Source: Trichosphaerium sp. ATCC 40318 | Taxonomy: Eukaryota; Discosea; Flabellinia; Trichosidae | Reading direction: 5' to 3' | DNA: 64,000 nt | NCBI GenBank assembly: GCA_038496445.1 | Contig: JALMLS010000268.1 | Location: 62,001-126,000, forward strand | Shown here: in pieces, positions 44,001 through 57,959 of the stretch | How the letters are laid out: each line of letters begins with the position of its first letter | How positions within the stretch are numbered: position 1 is the stretch's first letter | Program-made: the position numbers and the translations under genes | The notes under the pieces: model-generated | What the model was told of the DNA's origin: nothing | Database searches by the model: none | What the model saw: the letters and a program-made list of their open reading frames with translations, nothing else

Positions 44001-47000
44001 GCTCGAGGTGGTAGACAATCAAAAGCTCAGCAAAGGAAGAAAATAAAAAAAACCCGAAATGATAATATGGCTGTTGGCGAAAAAGAAATCACAAATCGCG
44101 AAATACTCAAATCGTATGACCCCTTAGAATATCATATATAAGTATACTAATTCTATTCAAGGAGATACGATGAGATGGAAGATTATATCAAATTTAATCA
44201 AGGGTTAAGACAGATACCATTGACTTTGTTCGGATTTCAAAATGTCAAAAGGCTTGTTTTAGCTCATAACGAGCTATCAAGTATATCACCAAGGATTGGT
44301 CAACTATTACAGTTGGAAGTGTTGGATCTATCACATAACCAACTTCGTAGTTTACCTCCAGATATCGGAAAGCTCACACAATTGAAGACGCTGAGGTGAG
44401 ATTCGAAGGGTTTTTGTTCTTTCTTTTTTTCTCTTTTTTTTTTGTTGAAACGATGTTTCTAGAGCTAATTTCAATCAACTTGTCACGTTGCCAAAGCAAA
44501 TTGGTGATTGTAAAAACCTTGAAATAGTACTTTTAAGACATAATGCTATTGATCACGTGCGTGTTTGTAGAGTATTTTCAAAGAAAATTAAACAAGATAT
44601 TAGCTACCCAACACTATTACACATCTTAAAGCTTTAAGAATTCTTGATCTTGTTGATAATCCGTTATCTCTTATTGATCAGTTACTACATACAAAGCTTA
44701 TAACGCGTCATGATGGTACATTAACACAATTATTTGCGTGGTTAGAGCGTATGGATGACGCACACAGAGGTACTTTTTTTTTGGTAGATTGATTTCGAAA
44801 CTACAAGATTTTTGACCTTTGGTTTAGGCTATTACAGAATAAAAGTAATGTTAGTTGGACACGCTGGTGTAGGTAAGTATAATTTACAACTAAAATACAG
44901 ATAGATGGTTGTGACATAGTCAAATTTCTCTTTTTTGTTGGAAGTTGTTGTTTACCGATTGTTTTAATTAGGAAAGTCGGCTTTGTGTCATTACATGAGA
45001 GAAAATGAGCCTGTCCCTAACAAGACAAGAAATGTATCTACCGAAGAAATTGATATTACAGAAGTTTCAGTTCGGGGTGATGTAGCAAACGATGATGACA
45101 AAAAAGATTTATATACTTTTGACTTATGGGACTTTGCTGGACAAGAGATATACTACGTACACAAGTCACATTAATTATTTGGCTTCAGTAGAATCTAACA
45201 TGTCTCTAGAGTACTCATAATATGTTCTTATCGCCTTATGCTGTGTACATTGTTTGTTTCAACCTCAGTAATCCAAGCTATTCGAATATAGAGTATTGGC
45301 TTAAAAGGTGAACAAAAAACCACGTGCAAAGTTCACTTTGTTGATATTTTTTGTTTAGTATTTATATACATCGTCGTGATCTTGTTGTACCTCCAATCAT
45401 ACTTGTTGGTACTCATTTGGATAAATGCGATTCAGAAAAGACAGTGGAAGAAGTCGCATCAAGGGTTATACAGGTACGTTTCTTTTGACTTGCTTTTTTT
45501 GTAGAAACTCGCTAACTTTTTTTTCAGATTGCCGAGCAATTTTGTAGGACTGAACCTCCTATTTATGGTATTGATTGCACTTCAAATAGATGTGTTAATA
45601 TCAAGAAGATTAAACAACAAGTAATAAAGCTTGCACTGGTACGTAGCTTTAAGAAAAAAGCAAAAAAGTTCTTTTTTGAATGACCAAAAAAAAATGATAG
45701 GCACGAGAGTTTGTTGGTGAGAACAAACAATTACCAGGATCAACTCATCGTCTTATATCTCAAGTTATGGAATTGCGTAGAAAGAAAAATTCAGAAAACG
45801 CATTAATGTACTCTGACTACAAGACATTCAATGAAATTGTATCGGTAAGTCAAGATAGCTTCCTTAAACATCGTTTCGCTTACTCTTTGATTTTCAAGGG
45901 TTTCTTACCTGCTAAAGATCTTGATACAGCTCTAAAAGACCTACATAATCTAGGTTTTGTGCTATGGTATAGCGATATTGGTCTAAGGAACTTGGTAAGC
46001 ATGAAGCAGCTTGGTTTTTCGTTCATGCTTAAAATTGTTTAGGTTGTTTTGAAACCAAGTTTCTTGCCTTGGTTGTTGAAACACATATGCTCTATTGCCT
46101 GGGAAAAGTTTATAGCCGGTGGTCATGTTACCGAGAAACAATTGAGTGTTCTGTTCCATGATATACCAAAAGAACTTCGAGATACAGTATTACGTCTTCT
46201 GGTACGATCAAACAAATGGTTCATTTTAAAATATTTATTTTTTCTTTGTAGGAAGAGTTTGAAGTCATCTACCGTGTGAAGGACACGAAGTTTCTTGAGA
46301 ATGATAAAAATGTAGCTAATGATGACTCGGAAAATAAGAGGATTGTTTGTCTTGTACCTGGAAACTTCTGGACAGAACCAACAGATGAATTCTTGGCATA
46401 CAAAAAAGAAATTCAAAAGTTAAAGAATGTACAGTATTTATACATGCGACAGTATGCTTTTAAGTTCATGCCATATGGATTTTATGAGAGATTGACTGTT
46501 CGCGTGTTGAATTGTTTGAGTAAGAAAGATAGATACCTTGCATCTTGGAAGTATGGATGTGTCATTAAGGCATGTTGTTTTTTTTTCCTTTTTTTTCTTT
46601 TTTTTTCGTTGTTCCTTTGGTTTCTTATGTTGTTTGTAGACACCTCGTCATGAGACTGTTATTATGGAATATGATCCTCATGAATTCAAACTTCAGATTG
46701 TTTTTGGGTCTATTAATCCAAGACCTTTATTCTTCCATGATATTTTACACGTGCGTTAAACTGTTTTTGTCATTCTGATTTATTTTCTTTTTGCTTATTT
46801 TTTGTAGTGTATTGATTCACTTATTATGGTATTTTATGGAGGTAAAGTAGCCTTTGATGTAAACATATCTATACCTATATCACCAATTCTTCTTGGTTGT
46901 ACTTTGAGTGACAAACCATACGATCTATTCGCAGTAAGTTAAAAAAGTTAATGGTTCTTTTTCTTTGATTTAAATTCTTGTTAGGTTTGCTACCCTTTTT

Positions 47001-48922
47001 ATGATGTTGTTGATGCATTCCTTCATGGTCAAATGGTATGTAACCATAAAATATATCTATTCATTCTCAACCAATGTATAGGATGTTGGCCATGATAACA
47101 TGCGAATACTTATTTCAGAACTTGCACCTGACATTACTTTTAATCACATGAGACTTTTCACAAAGCCAAATCTCATCTCAGTTCTTGGTACCTCATTTTA
47201 TGTGCAATATGTCATTAACCATTTGATTAAGGCGAAGGAGGTAATGGCATTGTATACGTAGGTGAAACAAAAATCGGAAAGCGTAAAGTGGCTGTGAAGG
47301 AACTCAAAGCTGATTTTGAAAAAATGACAGATGAAGAGAAATTACTTTTATTCAAAGAATTCCAGCACGAAGTGTATGCTGTCCCCTCGATTTATCATGT
47401 GTTTTATTAGTAACTAATTATCTTCATTTAGATTCGTCATGAGCAAGCTAAAGAGTAATTACTTAGTAAGACTATTCGGTGTAACAAAAAGTTTCCCACC
47501 TGCAATGATTATGGAACTTTTACCTGAAAAAGGCCTGAATGTTCTCTTACACGATAAAAATAAGTCTATACCGTTTTTTCTACGAGCTAGAATAGGTACG
47601 TAATGATTTTTGAGTAAAAACAAATCACGTGATTATCACGTTTTGAGTATTGTTCTTTTTTTTCAAAAAGTTTCACTTCGCTTACTGTATCTTTTACAGC
47701 ATTGGATGTTGCTAAAGCAATGAATTATTTGGATCATGCTAATGTTGTACATCGTGATTTGAGATCGCCTAACGTATTTATAATGTCAACTAATCCAAGA
47801 GACGAAGTTGTTGCAAAAGTAGGCGGTAAGTGAATGTCACGTTTACAGTTTCTGTGAATATCTATTTAACACCCTCATAGACTTTGGATTGGCGCAATTT
47901 TGTGCGCCTAAACTACGAGATTTACTTAAAACATGGCAATGGCTACGTACGCTGCATCTTCTTTGACAACTGTTGCTATTTTTAGTTTTTTTGGATTCAA
48001 CTTTCTAATGAAACTATTAGCTCCTGAGGTACTTTCTCTGGCTCCAAGGAATTATGATGAGAGTGTTGATATATATTCATTTGGTATTGTTCTATGGGAA
48101 ATATGTACAAGAGACTATCCATTCATCGAATATGATCAATTCCTTAATACAAGAAACGAGTTTAAAGAAATAGAAATCAAAAACGCAGTTGTAAATGTAC
48201 GCAAAGCGTTCTCTACAGATGTTGAAGTTTCACGCTTGTTTACTTATACATTGCTATAGAAGGACTTAAGACCAACTTTTAAAGATGGTGTCATACCGAG
48301 AGAGTATTTGTGGATGAAGGATTTGGCTTGTCAATGCTGGCAAAAAAATCCTTTGAGCAGACCTCGTTTTCAGCAGATTTTGAATACAATGTCATCAAAA
48401 CTTAAAGTCAAGGTATGTCAAACGCACGTGATTATTGTTTTTAAATGCCTTAATTATTAGGTTGTTATAAGACATGTAAGAAGAGTCTCATCATTACCTT
48501 TGGCTGATTTATATGGAGCAACTGAAAAAAAGGTACAAAAAACAAACTAAAAAATAACCACCAAGTTTTGTTGTTCGCTCTCCAAGTCAAGTGCTCCGTA
48601 CTATTTGCAAATATGTCTAACAAATCCTTGTGATCTATGAATACAGTATAATAGTATCAATGCATATTGTGGATTTTAGACTTAGAGAACCATAGTCGAT
48701 ACCTTTTTTTTATTCACTTGTGAACTTTTGTTGCTAACATGTTATTTATAGCCTGATCCTGTTTCTTCTGCTGAATTTTTTGAGAAAACAAATATTGATA
48801 TGGTTTCCAAACTAACAGATAATACTGCTGGTATAAGATCTGTAAACAGTGTAAGAGGATTAATTGCCGGATTATCTGATTTTCAAAAAACTATCGCTGA
48901 GGTTACTGCCACAGATGATTGA
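41044..48922 (+). CDS. Roco family: C1-LRR-Roc-COR-kinase protein
   Basis: About 35 short exons from ATG 41044 (MADNIVQCDIRLVKVERNG, a beta-rich, possibly C2-like start) to TGA 48920-48922. Then: a C1-like zinc region (H-x12-C-x2-C, GYDC..CNHRICKDC, about 42140-42390); two sets of LRRs (LEVLDLSKNEIEAKTLTNLF; LEVLDLSHNQLRSLPPDIGK); a Roc GTPase with P-loop GHAGVGKS, switch DFAGQE and G4 THLD; a COR region (about 45700-47100); and a tyrosine-kinase-like domain with EGGNGIVYVG, VAVKEL, VHRDLRSPNVF, DFGLAQ and WLAPEVLSLAPRNYDESVD. Known relatives are Dictyostelium Roco proteins and LRRK2; they act as GTP-regulated kinases in signalling. All key catalytic residues are visible. The whole span keeps phase, although the first part (41044-42540) could be a separate gene. 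Confidence 0.85.
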
Positions 48923-49388
48923 CATGGTGTAAAGTAAACAAATGCTTTAGTGTCATTGTCATGTATAAATAAATAATCTTCAAGTACTTGCTTATGGATG
49001 TGTAACTACAAGATTCATTGTAGACAACTGGGAATAATGTAATCAATGGATATTTCGTTACCATAATTTTTTGTTTGTATGTTTGTTTAAAAGGTTGATA
49101 CATGATTCTTCTAACCCTAATGATCACAATAGTAAATAATATTCTCTTAAACACTGGTAGGATTATCAGTTGACAAGTCGAAATGTTTTGTTGTACATTA
49201 GTTCTACACCAAATGAAATACTTGGCAATTGCATTTATATTTCCTAACGGAATCCATCCTTACTAACCTCTTCTGATAAAGTTCCGTAGTCAACAGAAGA
49301 TAGGACTCCCTAACTTGCTGCCAATGTATAAAATAAAATATATTACAACTCTATATTTGGATGGTTCTGGAAGCATGTTTTTTTTTAA
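48923..49388. other. Convergent intergenic gap
   Basis: Lies between the Roco gene and the minus-strand F-box gene. AT-rich; no exon that I can support. The F-box gene may extend a little into it if its last exon is mis-ended. Confidence 0.45.
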
Positions 49389-51352
49389 TTAACCAAAAAC
49401 ACTTGCTAGTGTACTAAATATACTTTTGTTTTTTTCAGAACCAGAGAGGCATATCCATTCATCATAAGTGAGAATAAGTTCATAAATTTTCTGGAATTCA
49501 TTTCCTTGTATATACAGTACTACTTTGGCCTAGAGGATTCAAGTAAGTTATTGTGTGGAAAAACAATATTTGACATACTCCTGACCATTCAGCCTTCTGT
49601 AGAACAACAGGTGGTTGTATTTTAAAACATCTCCATCCATATGTCACAACAGATCTGTCGAACATTGCTATAGTTTCAGCTAATTTCCTTGTTGCTTGAG
49701 CAATCTAAAGGCTAAGCGTTAGAAAACTTGGCTTAATTTTTTTTTACTTTTAAGTTCTTGCTATGTTTAGGCGCCTTCTCTTTAGTTTCCCTCAAAGACG
49801 CAATCTAAGATATACATTAGCTTGGTGATATTATCTATGTTAGAATAACGTACTATGTTCTTGGTTTTGATAAGCATCTCGTACAAGAACGTCTGTGATA
49901 TGTTTTTGGCATCCAAGCATTCACATTCAAACTTAACACGATGCAACTTATCTTTCCTAACGACAGCGCTATAGAAGCCACATACACCATATAATATGTC
50001 TAGAACATAAAAAGAGTAAGCTCAAGTAGCCTTTTTGGTTATATTAGACATGCCACAACGTACATGGTTTCGAGTAGCTCCTGTGTGCTTCTTTGCAGCT
50101 CTTCGCAAAATCAGTATTCTTAAAGTCTTTTTCACTCATTCCAATAGAGATGCCTTTTGGCAAAAACCTCTCTTGTATTTAAATCAGTAAAGCTATGGCA
50201 TTTAAAAACAAACACACCTGAGCTGCTTAGTTCTAAAGCTGAGCGCCTTCCAAGTTCTGAAGTAAACTCGTCGTGGAAATCAATAAACCACGCATCTTTA
50301 TATACATTGTCAGCCATTCTCCACGACACTCCAAATTTTTGTTTAAAATCGTTTATGTGATCCTCGTCTGGGTTGCGGTCTTTTTCGTCGATTTCAAGCT
50401 TCATTATGGTGCTTTTACACCAGTAGTTAGGTACAAGAATTTGTTCACGTGATACGTAAGGAAGTGCCTAAAAGGCTACAGTAAGCCAAAAATTAAGAAA
50501 AAAACAAGATTGTCAGAGTGCCTAACCTCATGGAGTAGAGACACTTTCATTGTGTATGTGTCTTCACTGTCATCATCAGTGGTAATTTCAAGCAGAAGAG
50601 TTGAAAAATCAGGGCTCATTTTCTTTGCGTCTGCAACGATGTCTTCTCTCTAAGCAATTTTAGAACCAGCTTGGTTGTTTTTTTTTTTTTTTCATGATGA
50701 CACGCACGTTTTTAACCATTATCAGTCTCTTCCATACCATGGGTTCAAGTGACTTAAAAATGAGATCTAATAGCGTTAGGGTAATCGCAATACCAAAGGT
50801 ATGAGATACCAAGCACTGTGGGTGATGTATTGTCTGATGCAATAATATACAAGACGTGTTGGTTGCAATGACGATAGGTTATCTTTCCGACAATCGCCCG
50901 CACTTGTTTAGCGTCCAGACCGACTCTATCGAGACTCTCGGTAACAAAATAACGCCTTGCAAGTTTTTTCCATGTATTCTGTGAATTTGAGTTAACCAAA
51001 AGGTGTAAACGTCCCAGCGGAGTATGATTATACCGTGTAGTGCATAAAGCGTTTAAAAATAACCAAAATGTACACGCACAATATCGTCGTATAGTGGTAT
51101 AAGCGTCTTACAGCAAGTAGTAAGCGATATGACATGACTAGGCGCTAGCCAAGTCAATAACTGATCAATTATCTCCATTGGCAAACTTAATAGCTCTGAA
51201 GTCATTGTATCCCTTGAAGAACCGCTATTCATCCTTTTGGCGCTCGGCAATGCAGTTGTTAAAATAATGACTGAGGTTGACTTTAGGCACGTGTTGCGCA
51301 GCCGAAAAAGTGATCTTGGCGTATTCCGTTTTTCCAACAGAAGGTGATACAT
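49389..51352 (-). CDS. F-box protein, C-terminal region unknown
   Basis: About eight exons. ATG 51352 (or ATG 51232, which begins just before the F-box) leads into LLSLPMEIIDQLLTWLAPSH and ISLTTCCKTLIPLYDD. Later exons give TWKKLARRYFVTESLDRVGL, SWRMADNVYKDAWFIDFHDE, CGFYSAVVRKDKLHRVKFEC and IAQATRKLAETIAMFDRSVV, all phase-joined (donors GTGTGT, GTACGT, GTACGT). The likely end is TAA 49391-49389. The C-terminal half has no domain I recognise; by family logic it would bind the substrate of an SCF ligase. The 3' end is uncertain. Confidence 0.6.
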
Positions 51353-51822
51353 ACTATCATTACATTACTGGGATTAGAGCAGTTGCTTGCAAACCTTTGT
51401 CTCTTATTTTCCGCTCAAGGTAAACGACTAAATGGTGCTCAAATGTACAAGTTTTTTTTTTTCTTTCTTTACTCGTAGATGCACGTCAGCGTAATACTGT
51501 GTACCTTTGTTTTCAGAATTTACCAAAATTGAACCAAACTGGTTACGTAATAATACATGTACAAAGCCTGAAAATAGTTCAAAGAACGAGGCAAATAATC
51601 GATTCCAATGAGATTGAATTTACTTCACCAAAAAGTCCACAACGCAATACAACCCGGAGTCAAATAAACTTTTTTCCCCTTTCCCTCCCTATATTACCAA
51701 CTGGTTTTTTTCTCATATCAGTTATAATACTGTACAACTGCGGTCACAATTCTATTTTATTTTTTTTTGATCGATTTTTTACGGTTTATGTTTTATCTCT
51801 AACGCATTGTAGGCTGCCCGGA
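51353..51822. other. Divergent promoter region
   Basis: 470 bp between the F-box gene and the GPCR gene. An in-frame extension upstream of the GPCR start exists but would place extra residues before a clear signal peptide, so it is treated as non-coding. Confidence 0.45.
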
Positions 51823-54800
51823 ATGGCTTTTCGAACCACTGATTTTATTATTCTTTTTGGTTTGCTATACACGTCCCAATTTGTAAATGGATACGTAAAT
51901 ATTACTTCATGTGCGTAAAAGAACAATTGAAATACATCCTCCGGACTTTGAGTTTGTTTTCTTTCAAAAAAAACGTGTTGGTTTTTTTTTTTTTTTGTTT
52001 TCTCGTTTTATCTCCAATAAGTTTTAGTATTTGTTGGCGCATGGAATGATGATAGTGAGTCACAAATAAAAGGAATAGAAATATTCGTGTACGTTGATAT
52101 GCCAAACAACAATGATAATAGTATCTGACGCTGCCGGCATTGAATGCTGATTGATTTTGAACTCCTTTTAATTGTAAAGGATCGTTGTACTTATTGGTCC
52201 TACAGAAACAGTATGGACTATTTATCAGATATACTGGTGGGAAATGATGATGCTTTAACTATTAACGGTGAAAAGTTAAGATTGCGGATAGAGTAAGTCG
52301 ACTGAAATCAATCATCAACGTGTCTAATATTTGTTTTTAGACTAAAAAATGGCAGAGTTAACAAAACATTTACTGAAGAGCTATACAGAAACGCATTTAA
52401 TGATCCATCAATATCATTTTTTTTATCTCCTATTGTATCTTCTCATACACAAGGCGTGATAGATATGGCTAACGATAACAAGCGGCTTATATGTACAAGG
52501 AACGAAATATCAATTCTATTTTTAATTGTGTTTTGTATAGTATCATCAAGGAGTAGTTTCAATGACCAGGCAGCTGGTACCTCCTGCTGTCTATCAGTTG
52601 GTCTATCAGCCTCGACTACGTTCTTTGTAACCTTACCCTCTCTCCGAGTCGCAGGCGCACAGACAATCACGTTAATCATTACAGAAGGTCAGGATACGCT
52701 CAGCGACAGGTCCATACTGCTTGTTTCTTTATTAGGTATTCATTGATGTTTAGGTGCCACAGCCAGGCTTTTAGAAATGAGCTTAGATTGCAAGGCTTCT
52801 CTATCAAAAGCGAATACATTATATCACGTGCGTTTTAGTATTTAAGCTATCAATCTGATTCTGTTCTCTCAGCTAGCCCAAACAATTTTCTGTTTGCAAA
52901 GATGCCTTTCACTGAGTACACTGATGAAATGCGCTCTAATATGTCCAGAACTGCCCTCCAAGCAATGGCAGACGATGCAGATGCATGGTACTTGAATAAT
53001 TAGAAGACTTACTAATGCAAAGTGAAAGGTTGTTTTGTGGTACACTGCCTGACGCTGTCGGAGCTGTGTTGAGCACAGTACGAGATAATGATTATACACC
53101 ACGCTATGTGAGCTTTACACAGTCAGCAAGCCACGATGTAACAATATTTGATAATGATCTTTGGCAGTACGTCACAGTAAGCGCAGAGGTATCTAATTCT
53201 TCTTTTTTTTTTGTTGATGTTAAGTTGGCGTTGTAGGCATCAGAAGATGTCACGTTTCCTCCAACAAAAGATTTTGGAAATATCACGAATATTAAAGAAG
53301 GATTTTATGACAAGTATGGAGAAGAATTTCCTGATTCAGCAGTTGTATTAGCAGCATGGTTCTCAGTTATGAATAGCGCTATTGGAAGTGCTATTGCAGA
53401 GTTTGGTGATGATATTTTTGTACGTCCAAGAAGCACACTGCAAGAGATACTAATACATCAGTCAAGGTTAATGCAAACGGTGGGCTAGAACTATCAACAG
53501 ACAATAATACGGCAAACGTTTGTGGGGAAAAAACTGTTCGTGGAACTACATAAAGACGACTTTGTTTACCTGATTCTTTTTAGCTTGATGAAATACTCTA
53601 TCAGTATATATTTAGGCTAAAGCTTGACACGATTGTTGGGCAATACTCTTGGGATGTAAATTCAGCTCAGCAAAGGTACGGATTGTGATATACATTCGAC
53701 CGAAGTTAACTTTGTACCAGAGATTGGCTTCATCTTCAGATGCAAAAAAAGGGCGAATACATTCTTATAGGTAGTATATTATTTAGTAAGAAGACTTATC
53801 TATCTAGGCCCACCAACTACGAAACATGCTGATTTGATCTATCCAATGCCAAAATGGCATGAGCGTATATTTGATCCTCAATACGGTAATCCTATTTTTT
53901 TCTTGTCTAGCTTTTTTTTTAACACTGCTCAAGGTCATTGGACAGAATTACTTGTTACGGTGATTACTGTTTTATTCTTTTGTATAAACATTGTATGGGC
54001 TGTATTTCTTCCTCTTAATTTGCGAGACAGCAAAGTAAAAGCTTCTTCACCTTTATTTATGGGCTTAATGATCGTTGGAAGCTCGTTGTTGTATTTGTCG
54101 GTGTTCACAATACTACCAAATGTAGTTTCGAAGGTCACTTGTTCATTGTCAATATGGGTGATAGACTTGGGTTTCATTCTACTGTTTGGGTATGCCTACA
54201 AGAACTTCTCAATCTGTTGTAATTTAATTGTAGACCACTTCTTGGTAAGACACTTCGCCTGGACAGATTGTATAGTATGAAAACAACGCAAATTATAAGA
54301 ATAAGAGACAGGATGGTCTTGTTGTGGGTCGGAAGTCTGGTTGCCGGTCACCTTATTCTCCTCACTATAATGGTAAGTAATCCTTCAAAGCGTAGTTTGT
54401 TTACTCTTTTGTAGACTGCTGTTGGGACTTTTGAAAGAAAAGTAGTTGTAGTAGACCCAATAAGAGTCTATAAAAATTATCATTCTTGTGAATATGATGT
54501 TCCATTCAAGGTTATTATGTACATCATCGCTGCATCCAACGTAAGTATTAATTTTTGTTTACAACTGACAATATCCAAAGGCATTCTTACTGATTGTATG
54601 CAGTATATTCGCTTTCAGAATACGCCTTATACCAATTAAAAGATACAACGAATCAAAGATTATATTCTTTACTGTTTACAATGTCTTTTTCTTCGCTGTG
54701 TTAAGCGTTATTTTGGCTGCAACAGACATTAATAGATTCACAAGATTTGTTCTTGTTTCCGTATTTATTCTTTTTGGATCTGGTACGTGACCACGTGTTT

Positions 54801-54987
54801 GTTCTCTTCTTGAACTATTACTTGCTTACTCCTACACTTAGCGATCACTGTGAACTCGTTCTTTCTTCATAAGACACAGGCTTGTATTTGTATGGATACC
54901 TCTAGTATACGGACACAATCAAGCGAAAAAGGAAACAGTAGTATGAATGCACCTTCCACTTCTTTTGTACAAACCCCAAAAAAGTAA
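51823..54987 (+). CDS. Family C (metabotropic glutamate/GABA-B-like) G-protein-coupled receptor
   Basis: About 15 exons. ATG 51823 opens a signal peptide (MAFRTTDFIILFGLLYTSQF). The extracellular part looks like a periplasmic-binding/ANF-receptor domain (DRCTYWSYRNSMDYLSDILV, SISFFLSPIVSS, DQAAGTSCCLSVGLSASTTF). Seven membrane helices follow from about 53930: TELLVTVITVLFFCINIVW, LMIVGSSLLYLSVFTILPN, CSLSIWVIDLGFILLFGYAY, LLWVGSLVAGHLILLTIM, VIMYIIAASNAFLLI, KIIFFTVYNVFFFAVLSVIL and VLVSVFILFGS. A short Ser/Thr-rich cytosolic tail ends at TAA 54985-54987. Related receptors are the Dictyostelium Grl proteins, which sense small molecules and polyketide or amino-acid signals. The ligand here is unknown. 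Confidence 0.85.
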
Positions 54988-55458
54988 AGAAAAAGAAAGG
55001 CTTTTCCCGTGTGCAACATTAAAAACAGGTTGTGAGATAAAACATCATGTAGTTTAGTAAGTTTTAAAGTTCTACTCAGTTAGCACTTTCTCTTAACATC
55101 TTATCAACTCACTGTCTCTTGGCAGAGAAGTGCGCTTTAGACTTACATTATTTTGTACGCTTAATGTAGGATTGTATATTTGTACTATCAACTGTTTTAG
55201 CTCAACTAAAACGCAGTTTTTGGTGTTAATGAAAAATAATACGTGAACTCTTATTAGCTAAACCTGTTTTCGCAAAAAGCATTGAGAAGGAGTAGCTGCC
55301 GTATTTTTTGAGTATTTCCAACTGAATCCGATTTTAAGAATAAACGTATTAGCTCAAAAAAAGAATAAAATTAATAAACAAAACAGCTAAAAGACATCTT
55401 TCACTGAATACCGTTTGCTCTTAATGCATTCTTGCAGACCAGCTTGGAGCCTTTAGAG
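54988..55458. other. Intergenic region, nothing recognised
   Basis: About 470 bp between the GPCR stop and the PARG start. AT-rich; no exon, RNA gene or repeat was seen. Confidence 0.5.
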
Positions 55459-57869
55459 ATGGCGGAATTGTTTCTAGGCAGAAATAGAAAGCCTCAGAAA
55501 GATAAAAGCCCCTCTAAGCCTTCTGATAATGTACTACCGCCTACTTTATATTTTGTTCGAGCTAAACACTACAAATAGGTTGTCTTACCATGGGAGAACC
55601 CTAAGACGTGGAAAGCGATAACTAAAAAACTAAAGGACGTCAAAACTAAAATCAGAAAGACTCCGTCGCACTTGGGACAATGCAACGCTCTTATTGTACG
55701 CTATTTTGGTTTTGAATTCCAATAGCTTACAAATACACGTAGGAGGTTGTTTCCAAATTCACAGACTACTCAAGAGCTTTACCATTCATTGGGTTACGTT
55801 GTTTGCCTTCACAGTTTTTTAAAGTGCGTGAACGCTCCCGAATAAATCAATAACCAGCTTGTTAGGTCGATGGCGCGTTTGATGTCATGATAGGCACGAT
55901 ACTGGAAGCTAACACAGCAACGTTTAGTAATCCTGTAAAAACACTTCCAAACCAAAAAAATAGGACAAGAGTTCTGTACGTCGTAAAGAGGATTATAGCT
56001 GGCACTGAAAACCCAGTCAGATTGGTTTGTTGTTCAGTGTTTTGGAATTTTTAGTTTTCCGACTTTTTCTTTTCCCGTTCCGTGTTGATACCTTTGATTC
56101 TATTATGGTAGTAATAAAGATAATGTTACGGAACGGGAGACAAAGAAAAAACTGTAATTTGATCGCCTTGAACTTTGTAATACCACGTTTTTGCTGACCT
56201 TTTTTTTTTTTTCAGAACCAAAAAACAAGTGTTTTGCTTGATGTCTATGGCTTTTTTCGGCATATTACCTTCACAACATAATTTCCAATGCAACCGCATG
56301 AACAAAATACCTCTATTGCTTACGTACGTACAGTTTACTTTCGACCCAAAAAGGAAATCGGAATTGATGTTTTTGATGGATTTAATTTTTTTCATTTCAG
56401 AAAGAGGAGTCCAGCGAAGTGTATGGCAAACTACTTTATCCGATATGTATCAGATTGTAAAAAATATAATACATTTTGTAATATAAATGTATCTATAGAG
56501 CGCAAGGTATATGTTGAGCGTCCTCAATGGCAAGACAGCAAGAAGACACTTGGAGACGTTACAAGTACTGAGAAAAAAGGAAAATTTTTTCGTACTAATT
56601 TTTATTCGCTTTCAAGTCGTCCAAGATCGATCACGTGGTATAGAAACTTTTCGGTATGGATCTCTAACTTACCTATGTACACTAAAATTCACATAGGGAC
56701 GCACATCAAGTGAACTTCGCTGATCAGTACCCAGGAGGCACTGTGCCATCATCAAGTCCAGTATGTACAATTAGTTTTATTTCTGTTTTTTGACGTGCTC
56801 TTAGGATATTGTACAGGAAGAACTTATGTTTTTAATGTATCCTGAGTTATTCGTAGTACAACTACTAGTATCGAAAATAGAAGAAAAGTTAGTACAATTA
56901 CTTTAAGACCTCACAATTAATTAGTTTTTGATTGACTTTTTTCGTAGCGAAAGCATCATTGTACGTGGTTTGACACGTGTAAATAATTACACTGGCTATC
57001 AGTCAACATTTCAGTTCGGTGGTAACTTTGTTGATGATGGTGATATATCACATCCTAAAACCAATACAGTACTCTTTATGGATGGTATGTGTTTTGACCA
57101 CAAAACTGTTTTCTTCAATTTGGCTTTTTCCTTTGTTTTATATGTTTGCTTTTCGTTGTCTGTTTCTCTTACTTTTTCTTTTCTTAGCGCTTGTTAGAGG
57201 TGTCAAGACTGAGGTATGCTAAAATCCTTCGTTGGTATAGTTATTGGTTAATCTGGGTTTTTTAGACCAATTTACTTCGCGAATTAAATAAAGCTTGGAA
57301 TACTTTTTCGACTGATACGCAGGGGAAGAGTATTGCTACAGGAAACTGGTAAGAGAGATTTATAAAATAATGACGCTTATTTAATGTGGATAGGGGTTGT
57401 GGTGCTTTTGGCGGAAAGTTGCGTTTGAAGGCTTTAATACAAATGATGGCAGCTGCTCAAGGCAAGTACTTAAAAACAATTATAAAAAACAACTTTTTTT
57501 GGTCTTTGTCTTCTTCCTGGATTCTCTATCACCTGAACTATTCTATTGCATTAAATATTATACTATACTATGATACATGGTGTCATTTAGAATGGTTTGA
57601 GTTGAAGATAGACCTGAGAACCTACAGATTTTGTTGATTTGTTGATTTTTTTTGACTGACTTTTTTTGTTTTCAGCTGATAGGACTTTAATTTATACAAC
57701 GTTTAATAAGTACAAGCTTACGGAATTACCAAAGTTCTATGAATATTTGAAAGAAAACAAAGTTACTGTTGGAACACTTTACAGGTTTTTAAGAAAACGT
57801 GTACCTTTTGGACCTGATGATCCTTTTGATTGTTTTAAAGAGTTTGTTGAAAAGAAACGAAAAAAATAA
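55459..57869 (+). CDS. PARG: Poly(ADP-ribose) glycohydrolase
   Basis: About a dozen exons from ATG 55459 (MAELFLGRNRKPQKDKSPSK) to TAA 57867-57869. The helical lead region has VVLPWENPKTWKAITKKLKD. The catalytic macrodomain-like fold shows VNFADQYPGGT then VPSSSP, IVQEELMFLMYPELFVVQLL (the paired Glu of QEE), NNYTGYQSTFQFGGNFVDD, SIATGNWGCGAFGGKLRLKA, LIQMMAAAQ and LTELPKFYEYLKENKVTVG. The family signature GGG-x6-8-QEE appears here as GGT-x9-QEE, a slight variant. By established knowledge the enzyme cleaves poly(ADP-ribose) chains to ADP-ribose after DNA damage. Confidence 0.9.
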
Positions 57870-57959
57870 AAATATTAGTAAGACGAAACTTGAATCATAA
57901 GCTGTCTTATTTTTAACTGCTGTGATTACCATTGTTTGCACTTCACTGTTCACTGTTAG

